From: RI-43 sp033764725
GTDB taxonomy: Bacteria > Pseudomonadota > Alphaproteobacteria > Caulobacterales > Aquidulcibacteraceae
Assembly: GCA_033764725.1 (NCBI GenBank)
Contig: JANRIR010000072.1
Coordinates: 1 to 64,000, forward strand
Direction: 5' to 3'
Length of the DNA: 64,000 bases
The position numbers and the translations under genes are program-made. This document shows positions 33,706 through 43,048 of the stretch, piece after piece (position 1 is the stretch's first letter; every line of letters starts with the position of its first letter). The notes under the pieces are model-generated. The model had not been told where the DNA came from and did not search any database. It saw nothing but the letters and a program-made list of their open reading frames with translations.

Positions 33706-36700
33706 GTGACCATTCGCAAAACCACTGACCGGCTCCTGGCCGGAACCATTCTCGCCGGCGCATCCATGATGGGGCTTTCCGGCCCGGCGCTTGCGCAGGA
33801 CAGCTCCGGCGAAGACGAGATCGTCGTCACCGGCTCGCGGATCGTGCGCCAGGACTATGTCGCCAACAGCCCGATCACGACCGTGACGGCCGAGCAGATT
33901 GTCGCCCAGGGCGATGTGACGCTCGAAACCTTCCTGAACTCGCTTCCGCAGATCAGCCCGGCGGGCACGACGTCCTCCAACAACCCGAGCAATAACGGCC
34001 GCGCCTCGGTCGACCTGCGCGGCCTCGGCTCCAACCGTACGATCGTTCTGATCGACGGCCGTCGCGCGATGGTGTCCGACAGCCTGCTGACGGTCGACCT
34101 GAACGCCATCCCGGCGGCGATGATCGACAATATCGAAGTCATCACCGGCGGCGCCGGCGCGGCCTACGGCGCCGACGCCATCGCCGGCGCGGTGAACATC
34201 CGCCTCAAGAACGATTTCGAGGGCGCCGACCTGCGCGTGTCCTACTCGAACCACGAAGAGCTGTGGGACGCGGAAGAGTACAACGTCTCCGCCGTCATCG
34301 GCGGCAATTTCGCCGACGGCCGCGGCAACGCCATCATCGGCTTCGACCGCTCCTTCCGTCAGCCATTGACCAAGGCGCAGCGGCCGTTCTCCGCCAACGC
34401 GACCTCGACCACCGGCACGCCGCCGGAAGGCGCGATCCAGTGGACGGCTGCAAACGAAGTGACGCTGGCGGGCGTGCAATCGGTGTTCGCCGGCTACGGC
34501 GTCGCCGGTTCGGCCGTCACCAACGCGTCGGGCCGCATCGGCTTCAACCGCGACGGCTCGCTGATTTTCTACGGCCAGCCCGGTCCGACGTTCAACGTCC
34601 AGAACTTCCGCGATCCGATCACGGTCAATCAGAACGCCCGGTTCTTCCCGGACTTCTATTCCTACAATTTCGACGCGCCGAACGCGCTCGTGCTGCCGCT
34701 CGATCGCTATTCCTACATGGGGAACATCAATTACGAGACCGACAGCGGCATCGAGTTCTTCGGCAACGTGAACTGGACGGAATACACCTCCGACACGCTG
34801 CTCGCGCCAACGCCGCTGCCGAGCGTGCAGACCCGCCGCACGGGTGAAAACTCCAACGTGCAGGTCGGCTCGTCGCTGATCGAAGCAGGCCAGACGCTGG
34901 CCGGCGCGCTCGTCGTTCCAATCTCCAACCCGTTCCTGTCGGCCGATGCGCGCAATTTGCTCGCCTCGCGCGCCGGGGATGACCCGATCCTCGCCGGTTC
35001 GGGCGGGACGGAGGCGTTCCGCTACGTGTTCCGTCCGCTCGGATTCGGTCCGCGCCGGTCGCTGTTCGAGAACACGATCGTGCAGTTCACCGGCGGCGTG
35101 CGTGGCGACATCGCCGATACGGGTTGGGACTACGAGGCCTATATTTCCGAAGGCCGCACCGAGATCGATATCACCCAGTTCGGCAACATCGACACCCAGC
35201 GCCTGACCGACGTGCTCGCCAATCCGGCGGCGGGCGGCGGCGCCTGCTCGACCTGGAACCCGTTCGGCAACAACCCGCTGCCGGGCACGTGCCAGCAATA
35301 TCTCGAAAGCCCGGTGTCGCGCCGGCAAAAGTTCACGCAGCAGATCGGCCAGGCCTTCGTGCGCGGTCCGATCGCGGAGCTTGCGGCTGGCGAAATCCAG
35401 ACCGTCGTCGGCGTCGAGTATCGCGGCTTCGAGTACTCGGATCGCTTCCTGTCGGCGGCTGGTCCGTTCTCGGGCTTCAATGTCGGCCAGCCTGACCTCG
35501 GCAAGAACGAATTCTTCGACGTGTTCGGCGAAGTCTATATCCCGCTCGTGTCGGGCGCGCCGCTGGTCCAGCAGCTTGACGTGACGCTCGGCTTCCGGTC
35601 GTCGACGTTCAGCTTCACCCGCTTCCTGCCGACCTTCGCCGAGGCGCCCGAGCAGACCTCGGAAGCCTACAAGATCGACGTGAACTGGGAGCCGTTGGAC
35701 TGGGCGCGCGTGCGCGGCGGGTTCCAACGCTCGGTGCGTGCGCCGAACTTCTCGGAACTGTTCTCCAGCTCCTCGTCGTTCCCGCAAATCTTCGATCCGT
35801 GCAGCGTGTCCTCGAGCATCCGCCAGGGGCCGAACGCATCGCAAGTCGCGGCGTTGTGCGTGGCCACCGGCGTGCCGTCGAGCCAGATCGCGACCTACGC
35901 CGCCACGCCGGGCGGTCAGGCGCTGATCACGACTTCGGGCAACCCGAACCTGACGCCGGAAACGGCGGACACGTTCACGGTCGGTCTGGTGTTCCAGTCG
36001 CCGATCGAGGGTCAATGGCTCGAGCGCCTGCGCGGCTCGATCGATTACTACAATATCGAAGTGACCGACGCGATCATCGCCGCGAACGTCAATGTCGGGA
36101 TCGCCGATTGCTACAATTACTACGGCAACAACCCGACCTACACGCTCGCCGGCAACGCCTTCTGCCAGGGCCTTGTCCGCAACGGCGGCACGATCGGCAA
36201 CATCAACCGGGTGGGCACCATCCCCAACGTTCCGGCCACACAATTCCCGGGTCTGAACGGCGGTGAGATCATCACCTCGGGCATCGACTTCCAGCTCGAG
36301 TACGGCTTCGACTGGGCGTGGCTCGGCCTGCCGGACGCGCTGGGCTCGATCCGGTCGAACGTGGTGCTGACGCACCTGCTGGAATTCCAGCAGCGCGACC
36401 GCGCCGGCCTGCCGATGTTGGAGTACGCCGGTTCGATCACGGTGTTCGGCGCCGGTCTCGGCACGTCCTATCCGGAATGGCGCGCTAATGTGGGCGTCGG
36501 CTGGGATGTCAGCGATCTGAGCTTCGACGTGCGCGGCCGCTATATCGGCGAGATGATCAACCGCTTCTCGGTTATCTATCCGGGCGAAACCACGTTCGGC
36601 GGCGGCCGCAGCAATGTGGACTCCGTCTGGTATTGGGACGTCGCGGGCACCTGGAACGTCACGGACAACGCCAGCCTGCGCCTCGGCGTGAACAACGTGA

Positions 36701-36810
36701 ACGACGAGCCGCCGCAGCTCTACTCGCCGAACGCGCAATCCGGCACCGATCCCTCGTCCTACGACGTCATCGGCCGCCGCGTGTTCGCCTCGGTGAACCT
36801 GCGCTTCTAA
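33706..36810 (+). CDS. Large TonB-dependent outer membrane receptor
   Basis: The 1034-aa protein has a signal peptide ending PALAQD (residue about 31) and a TonB-box-like DEIVVTGSRI. The plug contains LRGLGSNRTIVLIDGRRA and GAAYGADAIAGAVNI, and the long barrel ends in VNLRF. This is the caulobacter/xanthomonad class of about 1000 aa, often linked to peptides or polymers. The start is GTG 33706: GGAGG lies 5 bp upstream and the encoded TIRKTTDRLLAG begins a normal signal sequence. A terminator follows. The convergent neighbour is an S9 peptidase and the upstream gene a peptide-binding lipoprotein, so a peptide ligand is a reasonable guess. Confidence 0.93.
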   Translation: MTIRKTTDRLLAGTILAGASMMGLSGPALAQDSSGEDEIVVTGSRIVRQDYVANSPITTVTAEQIVAQGDVTLETFLNSLPQISPAGTTSSNNPSNNGRASVDLRGLGSNRTIVLIDGRRAMVSDSLLTVDLNAIPAAMIDNIEVITGGAGAAYGADAIAGAVNIRLKNDFEGADLRVSYSNHEELWDAEEYNVSAVIGGNFADGRGNAIIGFDRSFRQPLTKAQRPFSANATSTTGTPPEGAIQWTAANEVTLAGVQSVFAGYGVAGSAVTNASGRIGFNRDGSLIFYGQPGPTFNVQNFRDPITVNQNARFFPDFYSYNFDAPNALVLPLDRYSYMGNINYETDSGIEFFGNVNWTEYTSDTLLAPTPLPSVQTRRTGENSNVQVGSSLIEAGQTLAGALVVPISNPFLSADARNLLASRAGDDPILAGSGGTEAFRYVFRPLGFGPRRSLFENTIVQFTGGVRGDIADTGWDYEAYISEGRTEIDITQFGNIDTQRLTDVLANPAAGGGACSTWNPFGNNPLPGTCQQYLESPVSRRQKFTQQIGQAFVRGPIAELAAGEIQTVVGVEYRGFEYSDRFLSAAGPFSGFNVGQPDLGKNEFFDVFGEVYIPLVSGAPLVQQLDVTLGFRSSTFSFTRFLPTFAEAPEQTSEAYKIDVNWEPLDWARVRGGFQRSVRAPNFSELFSSSSSFPQIFDPCSVSSSIRQGPNASQVAALCVATGVPSSQIATYAATPGGQALITTSGNPNLTPETADTFTVGLVFQSPIEGQWLERLRGSIDYYNIEVTDAIIAANVNVGIADCYNYYGNNPTYTLAGNAFCQGLVRNGGTIGNINRVGTIPNVPATQFPGLNGGEIITSGIDFQLEYGFDWAWLGLPDALGSIRSNVVLTHLLEFQQRDRAGLPMLEYAGSITVFGAGLGTSYPEWRANVGVGWDVSDLSFDVRGRYIGEMINRFSVIYPGETTFGGGRSNVDSVWYWDVAGTWNVTDNASLRLGVNNVNDEPPQLYSPNAQSGTDPSSYDVIGRRVFASVNLRF

Positions 36811-36835
36811 GCGGTTGCAAAACCTGAAAACGATC

Positions 36836-36868
36836 AGCGGCGGGCCTTCGGGTCCGCCGCTTTTCTAT
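36836..36868 (+). terminator. Rho-independent terminator after the large TonB receptor
   Basis: AGCGGCGGGCC and GGTCCGCCGCT pair (with one G-U) around a TTCG loop and are followed by TTTT. It lies 26 bp past the receptor stop, immediately before the repeat elements of this junction. Confidence 0.8.
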
Positions 36869-36972
36869 GTCATTCCGGACGCGCGAAGCGCGATCCGGAA
36901 CCCAGGCGTCTCTAGCAACCATCTGGGTTCCGGCTCTCCCGCCCGCTTTCGCGGGCGTCCGGCCGGAATGAC
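36869..36972. repeat. Nested palindrome, family C (copy 2)
   Basis: The outer arms GTCATTCCGG (36869-36878) and CCGGAATGAC (36963-36972) are exact reverse complements. Inner arms CCGGAACCCA and TGGGTTCCGG pair as well, with small GCGCGAAGCGCG and CCCGCTTTCGCGGG hairpins between. It is the same branched layout as 11591-11686 and 44475-44576, in a convergent junction. Confidence 0.85.
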
Positions 36973-36981
36973 GGCGATGTT

Positions 36982-37055
36982 GTGGAGCAGGGACGCCCTC
37001 GTCCCTGCTTGCAACGGTTGACCTCCAAAACGCGGACGAGGTCGTCCGCGCTCCA
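36982..37055. repeat. Palindromic repeat, family D (copy 2)
   Basis: TGGAGCAGGGACGCC at the left and CGGACGAGGTCGTCCGCGCTCCA at the right form a foldback, each half also being a hairpin (AGCAGGGACG...CGTCCCTGCT and CGCGGACGA...TCGTCCGCG). It follows the family C element directly, filling the rest of the 253-bp convergent junction before the S9 peptidase. Confidence 0.75.
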
Positions 37056-37063
37056 TCCTCGCC

Positions 37064-39262
37064 TTAGAACGGCCCGCCGGCTTCCGCGGCGCCGATCGCC
37101 TTGATCGCGAAGGCGTAATCGAGCGCGATTTCTTTCAGGAAATCGAAACGGCCAGACGAGCCGCCATGACCGGCCTCCATATTGATGCGCATCAGGATCG
37201 GGCGGTCGCTGGTGGTGTTCGCGCGCAGCCGCGCCACCCATTTCGCCGGCTCCCAATAGGTCACGCGCGGATCGGAGAGGCCGCCCGTGGCGAGTACCGC
37301 GGGATAAGGCTTGGCCGCCACGTTGTCGTACGGCGAATACGCCGCGATGCGGTCATAGGCGACTACATCCTCGATCGGGTTGCCCCATTCGGGCCATTCC
37401 GGCGGCGTCAGCGGCAGCGAGGTGTCGCTCATCGTGTTGAGCACATCGACGAACGGCACGGCAGCGATAATCCCGGCCCAGAGATCGGGCCGCATGTTCG
37501 CGATCGCGCCCATCAGCATGCCGCCGGCCGAGCCGCCATAGGCGACGATATTGCCCGCCCGGCCATAGCCCTGCGCCGTCAGCATTTCCGCGCAGGCGAT
37601 GAAGTCGGTGAAGGTGTTGGTCTTGGTTTCGCGCCGCCCGCCAAGGAACCAGCTCCAGCCTTTCTCCGAGCCGCCGCGCACATGCGCAGTCGCCCAGATC
37701 CAGCCGCGATCGACCAGCGACAGCGAGCGGATCGAGAAGCTGGCGTCCATCGCGATGCCGTAGGAGCCGTAGCCGTACAACAAAAGCGGCGCCGTGCCGT
37801 CGAGCGGCGTGCCGCGCTTCATCAGCACCGTGATCGGCACCTCCGCGCCGTCGGGCGCGCGGGCGAACAGGCGGCGCGTGACATACGCCGCAGGATCGTG
37901 GCCGGAGGGTATTTCCTGCGTCTTGCGCAGCGTGCGCGTGCGCGCGGCCATGTCGTAATCGAACCATTGCCGCGGCGTGGTCGGGGAATTGTAGATGAAG
38001 CGCAGGATGTTGGTGTCGAACTCATAGCCTTCGCCGAAATCGAGGTCATAGGCCTCTTCGTCGAGCGCGATGACGTGCTCTTCGCCGCCTGCATTGCGTA
38101 CCACGATGCGCGGCAGCGCGTTGACGCGCTCGAGCCGCACCAGCCAATCCTTCGCAGCGCCCAGGCCCGCGATGAAGCGGCCTTCCTGATACGGCAGCGC
38201 GTCGCGCCAACGGGCGCGCGCGGTGGCTTGCCCGATCGGGCCTTCTGCGCAGGTCTGGATTTTGAAATCCACCGCGCCGTCGGCGTTGGTGCGGATCCAC
38301 CATTGGCCCTGCCAGTGCGTCAGGTCGTAGCGCAGCGCAGGCTCCCGCGCGGCGAACACGACGGGCGCGGCCGTCGGCGTGCGGGCAGGGATCAGGCGAT
38401 ACTCGGATTGTTCCTGGTTGCCGCAATAGATGATGATGTATTCGCGGCTCTCGGTGACCGAGACGCCGAGGAACATGCCTTCGTCGGCTTCTTCATACAC
38501 TAGAACATCGGCGCCGCCCTGCAGCGGCCGGCGGAACACTTTGCGCGGGCGCCCGTTCTCGTCGCGAAAGATCCAGAACAGGTGCGCGCTGTCGGGCGAG
38601 ATCGTGAAATCGCCGGTGGTGGATGACACGGTTCCGGCGCGGTCCTGGCCGGTCGCGATGTCGCGCACATAAAGCGTGAAATACTCGCTGCCTTGCTCAT
38701 CGACGGCGTAGACGAGCGTGCGGTGGTCCGGCGCGTGCTCCACGGCGCCGACATTGTAGAAATCCTTGCCCTGGGCCTGGGCGTCGACGTCGAGCAGCAG
38801 CGTTTCAGGTCCCTCTGCGCCGCGGGGCTTGCGCACATAGCGCGGATGCTGGGCGCCGGTTTCGTAGCGCGAGAAATACTCGAACGGGCCGTCGGGCGTG
38901 GGGACGGTGGAATCGTCTTCCTTGATGCGGCCGCGCATCTCGGCGAACAGCGTCTCCTGCAGCGTCTCGGTCGGCGCCAGCATCGCTTTGGTGTAGGCGT
39001 TCTCGGCCTCCAGATGCGTGCGGATGTCGGCGCGCAGGAGCGCGGGATCGCGCATCACCTGCTGCCAATTGTCGTCCTTCATCCAGGCGTAATCGTCGAC
39101 GCGGGTGCGCCCCAATTGTTCGATCGTGCGCGGCTCGCGGCGCGCGACGGGCGGAGCGGGGCGGTCGGGCATGGGGGGTGCGGTCTCCGTGGTGGCGCAA
39201 GCGGGCAGAAGGCTGAGCGCGGGCAGGGCTGCGCCCGCCTGCAGAAGAGTGCGGCGATTCAT
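37064..39262 (-). CDS. Oligopeptidase B-like S9 serine peptidase, exported lipoprotein
   Basis: The 732-aa protein has a lipobox LPAC (residues about 19-22). The S9 beta-propeller (about 60-440) is followed by an alpha/beta hydrolase domain. The triad is Ser578 in GGSAGG, Asp664 in SDPRVTYWEP and His699 in EAGHGG; LLLYGYGSYGIAMD and HVRGGSEKGWSWF match the family. It cleaves short peptides, classically after basic residues, although specificity is not readable here. The lipobox indicates a periplasmic or envelope location, unlike the cytoplasmic enterobacterial PtrB. A peptide-degrading role beside the TonB receptor fits. Confidence 0.92.
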   Translation of the reverse strand: MNRRTLLQAGAALPALSLLPACATTETAPPMPDRPAPPVARREPRTIEQLGRTRVDDYAWMKDDNWQQVMRDPALLRADIRTHLEAENAYTKAMLAPTETLQETLFAEMRGRIKEDDSTVPTPDGPFEYFSRYETGAQHPRYVRKPRGAEGPETLLLDVDAQAQGKDFYNVGAVEHAPDHRTLVYAVDEQGSEYFTLYVRDIATGQDRAGTVSSTTGDFTISPDSAHLFWIFRDENGRPRKVFRRPLQGGADVLVYEEADEGMFLGVSVTESREYIIIYCGNQEQSEYRLIPARTPTAAPVVFAAREPALRYDLTHWQGQWWIRTNADGAVDFKIQTCAEGPIGQATARARWRDALPYQEGRFIAGLGAAKDWLVRLERVNALPRIVVRNAGGEEHVIALDEEAYDLDFGEGYEFDTNILRFIYNSPTTPRQWFDYDMAARTRTLRKTQEIPSGHDPAAYVTRRLFARAPDGAEVPITVLMKRGTPLDGTAPLLLYGYGSYGIAMDASFSIRSLSLVDRGWIWATAHVRGGSEKGWSWFLGGRRETKTNTFTDFIACAEMLTAQGYGRAGNIVAYGGSAGGMLMGAIANMRPDLWAGIIAAVPFVDVLNTMSDTSLPLTPPEWPEWGNPIEDVVAYDRIAAYSPYDNVAAKPYPAVLATGGLSDPRVTYWEPAKWVARLRANTTSDRPILMRINMEAGHGGSSGRFDFLKEIALDYAFAIKAIGAAEAGGPF

Positions 39263-39328
39263 GGCGTCCTCATGGGCGATGCGGCGCGAACGGTAGCGTG
39301 CGCGGCTTTATCGTCAATCGATATGCGT

Positions 39329-40192
39329 TCAACGGAGGCGCAGCAGCATCGCCGTGGCGTCGTCGGATTGCTTGAAGCGGGGATGGCGCGCGCCGCCGGC
39401 GTCTTCGGTCTCGATGGCGCGCAATTGGCCGGCGAGCGCATGCAAGCCGATCGTGCGCGCGGCGTGCACCAGTCCAGCCGCGTCGTACGCCGCATAGCGG
39501 TCCACCAACGCGGAGAACCCGTCCGTCATCAACAGCAGATGCGCCGGGCGTTGCAGGCGCAGCCGCCAGGCGCGCGCCCGATCGGCGCAGCCGGCGTCCA
39601 GGCTGAACACCTGGTGGTGCGGGTCGGCGTTCTGCGCGCTGCGCTGCGCCCGCAAAAGCCCCATGACGCCCTCGGCGCGGTAGAGGTCCCCGCCGTCGCG
39701 CGGGGCGTCGGCGGCGCGGGCCTGGGCGGCCCATTCGGATTCCTTGTCCGCCGCCGCGGGCGGCCCGCCCACGGCGTGCACGACGCCGTCGTCATCGACC
39801 GCGAACAGTCGGCAATCGCCCAGATCGACGCCGACGATCCCATCCGCGGTGTCCGCGATCAGCACGGTGGAGGCGATCGGGCGCGCCCAGAGCGGAACCT
39901 CGCGCCCGGCGGCGAAAGCGTCGAACGCTTCGCCAGCGGCTTCGCTGGCCGCGCGCAGGAGGCTGCGCAGACCGTTCTCGTCGTGCGCCGCGCCGGCTGC
40001 GCCAGCCGCCAGATCGGCGTTCAATTCCTGCGCCAGCCAGGCCGCGTCGGTCGCGGCCGAGGCGAAGGGCGCGTCGTGCAGATCGGTGGCTCCGTCGATC
40101 ACCCAAGCGATGCCGGCATGGGCGCCGTGGGCGTCGTCGTTCTGTTTGGCCCGGTTTCCCGCCAGCGACAGGCTGTCCAGCAGCGTGAGCAT
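39329..40192 (-). CDS. PP2C/PPM-like protein serine/threonine phosphatase
   Basis: The 287-aa protein shows the PPM metal-binding motifs in order: NRAKQNDDA near residue 15, WVIDGATDL near 31, VDLGDCRLF near 122, LLLMTDGFSALVD near 222 and SDDATAMLL close to the C-terminus. The second motif reads DGAT rather than DGMGG, a variant seen in short stand-alone phosphatases. It dephosphorylates an unknown protein in the cytoplasm. No kinase gene is adjacent. The MaoC gene lies upstream on the same strand by only 7 bp, so they share a transcript. Confidence 0.82.
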   Translation of the reverse strand: MLTLLDSLSLAGNRAKQNDDAHGAHAGIAWVIDGATDLHDAPFASAATDAAWLAQELNADLAAGAAGAAHDENGLRSLLRAASEAAGEAFDAFAAGREVPLWARPIASTVLIADTADGIVGVDLGDCRLFAVDDDGVVHAVGGPPAAADKESEWAAQARAADAPRDGGDLYRAEGVMGLLRAQRSAQNADPHHQVFSLDAGCADRARAWRLRLQRPAHLLLMTDGFSALVDRYAAYDAAGLVHAARTIGLHALAGQLRAIETEDAGGARHPRFKQSDDATAMLLRLR

Positions 40193-40199
40193 GCGCCGC

Positions 40200-40649
40200 T
40201 CAGGCGCCGTAGATCACGGAGATGGTCTCGGCCACGCAGGCCGGCCGCTCTTCGCCCTCGATCTCGATCGTGCACTCGTTCTTGAGCTGCAGACCGCCGG
40301 ATTTCGGCTCCGCCGCGAGCAGCTTCTGGCGCATGCGCACGCGCTTGCCGACGCGCACCATGTTGGTGAAGCGGACCTTATCCGACCCGTAATTGATGCC
40401 GCGTGTGACGCCGCTGATTTTCATCAGCCCGGCGCCGAGAAACGGGATCAGCGACAGCGTCAGATAGCCGTGCGCGATCGGGCCGCCCATCTCGCGGGTG
40501 GCGCGCTCGACATCGACATGAATCCATTGGTGGTCGCCGGTCGCCTCGGCGAACTGGTTCACGCGGTCCTGGGTGATCTCGACCCAGTCGGACACGCCGA
40601 TTTCCTGGCCGACGAGGCTGGCCACGTCCTTGTACGCCACTTCGCGCAT
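40200..40649 (-). CDS. MaoC family (R)-specific enoyl-CoA hydratase-like protein
   Basis: The 149-aa hotdog protein has the complete hydratase motif: ITQDRVNQFAEATGDHQWIHVD with the catalytic Asp and His, then GPIAHGYLTLSLIPFL. The length and motif match PhaJ/MaoC-type enoyl-CoA hydratases. It hydrates trans-2-enoyl-CoA to (R)-3-hydroxyacyl-CoA. It is divergent from purL and co-directional with the PP2C gene. Unlike the MaoC-like protein at 25 kb, the catalytic pair is intact. Confidence 0.9.
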   Translation of the reverse strand: MREVAYKDVASLVGQEIGVSDWVEITQDRVNQFAEATGDHQWIHVDVERATREMGGPIAHGYLTLSLIPFLGAGLMKISGVTRGINYGSDKVRFTNMVRVGKRVRMRQKLLAAEPKSGGLQLKNECTIEIEGEERPACVAETISVIYGA

Positions 40650-40782
40650 CGCATTCTCCCTCGTGCTGCGCCATGGCCTATCGCCGGGCGGCCGCGGTGT
40701 CGAGCCGGCTCGCCCTTGGCCCGGCGCCCGGCGCGCGCGCGCCGGATTGCCGCCCTCCCCGGGCCCCGGTAAGCAGGCGTGT

Positions 40783-43008
40783 ATGACTCACCCCCATCTC
40801 GGGCCGGGCAATGCGGAGCTGGCGCAGCAATTTGGGCTCAGCCGCGCGGAATACGACCTGATCCTGGAAAAGCTCGGGCGCGTCCCGAACGTCATCGAGC
40901 TGGGCATCTTCTCGGTGATGTGGAGCGAGCATTGCTCCTACAAATCCTCCCGCGCGCATCTGCGGAAATTCCCGACGAGCGCGCCGCACGTCATCTACGG
41001 CCCCGGCGAAAACGCCGGCGCGATCGACATCGGGGAGGGCCTGGCCTGCATCTTCAAGATGGAGAGCCACAATCATCCCTCCTACATCGAGCCCTATCAG
41101 GGCGCCGCAACCGGCGTGGGCGGCATTCTGCGCGACGTGTTCACGATGGGCGCGCGCCCGATCGCGCTGATCAATGCGCTGCGCTTCGGCGACCCTGCGC
41201 ACCCCAAAACGCGCCGGCTCGTGGATGGCGTGGTGCGCGGCATCGGCGGCTACGGAAATTGCGTCGGCGTGCCGACCGTTGCGGGAGAGACGAACTTTCA
41301 CCCGCGCTATAACGGCAATATTCTTGTCAATGCGATGTGCGTCGGCGTGGCGCGGAAGGATCGCATCTTCACCTCCGCCGCGAAAGGCGCGGGCAATCCG
41401 GTGGTGTATGTCGGCGCCAAAACCGGGCGCGACGGCATTCACGGCGCCACGATGGCGTCGGCCGAGTTCGACGACGACGCCGAAGCGCAGCGCCCCACCG
41501 TTCAGGTCGGCGATCCGTTTCTTGAAAAACTCCTCATAGAGGCATGCCTCGAATTGATGGAAAGCGATTCCATTATCGGCATCCAGGACATGGGCGCAGC
41601 CGGCCTCACCTCGTCGTCGGTCGAAATGGCGTCGAAAGGCGGCGCCGGGATCCGGCTCGACATCGATGCGATCCCCGCGCGCGAAACCAACATGAGCCCG
41701 TATGATTTCATGCTCTCCGAAAGTCAGGAGCGCATGCTGATGACGCTCAAGCCCGGCCGCGAGGCCGAAGCCAAGCGCATCTTCGAGAAATGGGGGCTCG
41801 ACGCCGCCGTGATCGGCGTCACCACCGATACGGGCCGCCTGCAACTTGTGTGGAAAGGCGAGACGGTGTGCGATCTGCCGCTCGCGCCGCTGGCCGACGA
41901 GGCGCCGCTTTATGAGCGGCCATATGTACAGCCTGTGCCGCAGGCGCGCATCGACGCCGAAGACGTTCCGGAGGCGCGCTTCTCCGAGGCGCTGCTGCGC
42001 CTGATGGGTTGCCCCGACATGGCGTCGAAACGCTGGATCTGGGAGCAATATGATCGCCACGTGATGGGCGACAGCGTCGATGAATCGGGCGGCCAGGGCG
42101 ATGCCGCGGTGGTGCGGCTGCACGGCTCGAACCGCGCGCTGGCGATGACGAGCGACGTCACGCCCCGTTATGTCGAGGCCGATCCGTTCGAGGGCGGCAA
42201 GCAGGCCGTGGCCGAAGCGTGGCGCAACTTGACGGCCGTCGGCGCAAGCCCACTCGCCATCACCGACAATCTGAATTTCGGCAATCCGCAACGCCCCGAG
42301 ATCATGGGCCAGATCGTCGCCGCGATCGAGGGTATGGCGGCGGCGTGCCGCGCGCTCGATTTTCCCGTCATCAGCGGCAATGTTTCTCTCTACAATGAAA
42401 CGAACGGGCAGGCGATCCTGCCGACGCCGACGGTCGGCGGCGTCGGTTTGCTTGCCGATTTGCGCAAGCGTGCAAGCATCGCTGGCGCGAGGGAAGGCGA
42501 TGCGCTGGTCGTGATCGGCGCCGCCGAAGGCTGGCTCGGCCAATCGCTCTATCTGCGCGAAATCGCCGGCCGTGAGGACGGCGCCCCGCCCCCGGTCGAT
42601 CTCGACGCGGAGCGGCGCAACGGCGATCTGGTGCGCAGCCTCATCGCAGACGGCCTCGTGCACGCCTGCCATGACGTCAGCGACGGAGGCCTCGCCTGCG
42701 CCGCGGCGGAAATGGCGCTCGCCGGCGATATCGGCGTGGCGCTGCAGGCCGGCGATGCACGCTTCGCGCACGCGGCCTTGTTCGGCGAGGATCAGGGCCG
42801 CTATTGCCTCGCCGTGGCGCCTGACGCCTCCGGCGAGGTTTCGCTGCGCGCCAAAGCGGCCGGCGTCGCCTTGCGCATCGCCGGCACGTTCGGCGGCGTA
42901 CAGATCAGCGCCGTCCTGCCCGGCGGCTGCCATGACGGCGTTGCGCTGACGGCGCTGCGCCAGACGCACGAAATGTGGCTGCCCGCCTATATGAAGGGCG
43001 GCGCCTGA
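40783..43008 (+). CDS. purL: Phosphoribosylformylglycinamidine synthase II
   Basis: The 741-aa protein is the small-type PurL of purine biosynthesis, which converts FGAR to FGAM using ATP and ammonia delivered by PurQ. Recognisable segments are the N-terminal GIFSVMWSEHCSYKSSRAHL, YGPGENAGAID, KMESHNHPS, PYQGAATGVGGI and DNLNFGNPQRPE. purS and purQ are not adjacent. ATG 40783 gives the normal family start; the longer open frame upstream is not conserved. Confidence 0.96.
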   Translation: MTHPHLGPGNAELAQQFGLSRAEYDLILEKLGRVPNVIELGIFSVMWSEHCSYKSSRAHLRKFPTSAPHVIYGPGENAGAIDIGEGLACIFKMESHNHPSYIEPYQGAATGVGGILRDVFTMGARPIALINALRFGDPAHPKTRRLVDGVVRGIGGYGNCVGVPTVAGETNFHPRYNGNILVNAMCVGVARKDRIFTSAAKGAGNPVVYVGAKTGRDGIHGATMASAEFDDDAEAQRPTVQVGDPFLEKLLIEACLELMESDSIIGIQDMGAAGLTSSSVEMASKGGAGIRLDIDAIPARETNMSPYDFMLSESQERMLMTLKPGREAEAKRIFEKWGLDAAVIGVTTDTGRLQLVWKGETVCDLPLAPLADEAPLYERPYVQPVPQARIDAEDVPEARFSEALLRLMGCPDMASKRWIWEQYDRHVMGDSVDESGGQGDAAVVRLHGSNRALAMTSDVTPRYVEADPFEGGKQAVAEAWRNLTAVGASPLAITDNLNFGNPQRPEIMGQIVAAIEGMAAACRALDFPVISGNVSLYNETNGQAILPTPTVGGVGLLADLRKRASIAGAREGDALVVIGAAEGWLGQSLYLREIAGREDGAPPPVDLDAERRNGDLVRSLIADGLVHACHDVSDGGLACAAAEMALAGDIGVALQAGDARFAHAALFGEDQGRYCLAVAPDASGEVSLRAKAAGVALRIAGTFGGVQISAVLPGGCHDGVALTALRQTHEMWLPAYMKGGA

Positions 43009-43048
43009 GGCGTCAGCCCGCGCTGCGCGCGCAGAAGGAACGCATCCC

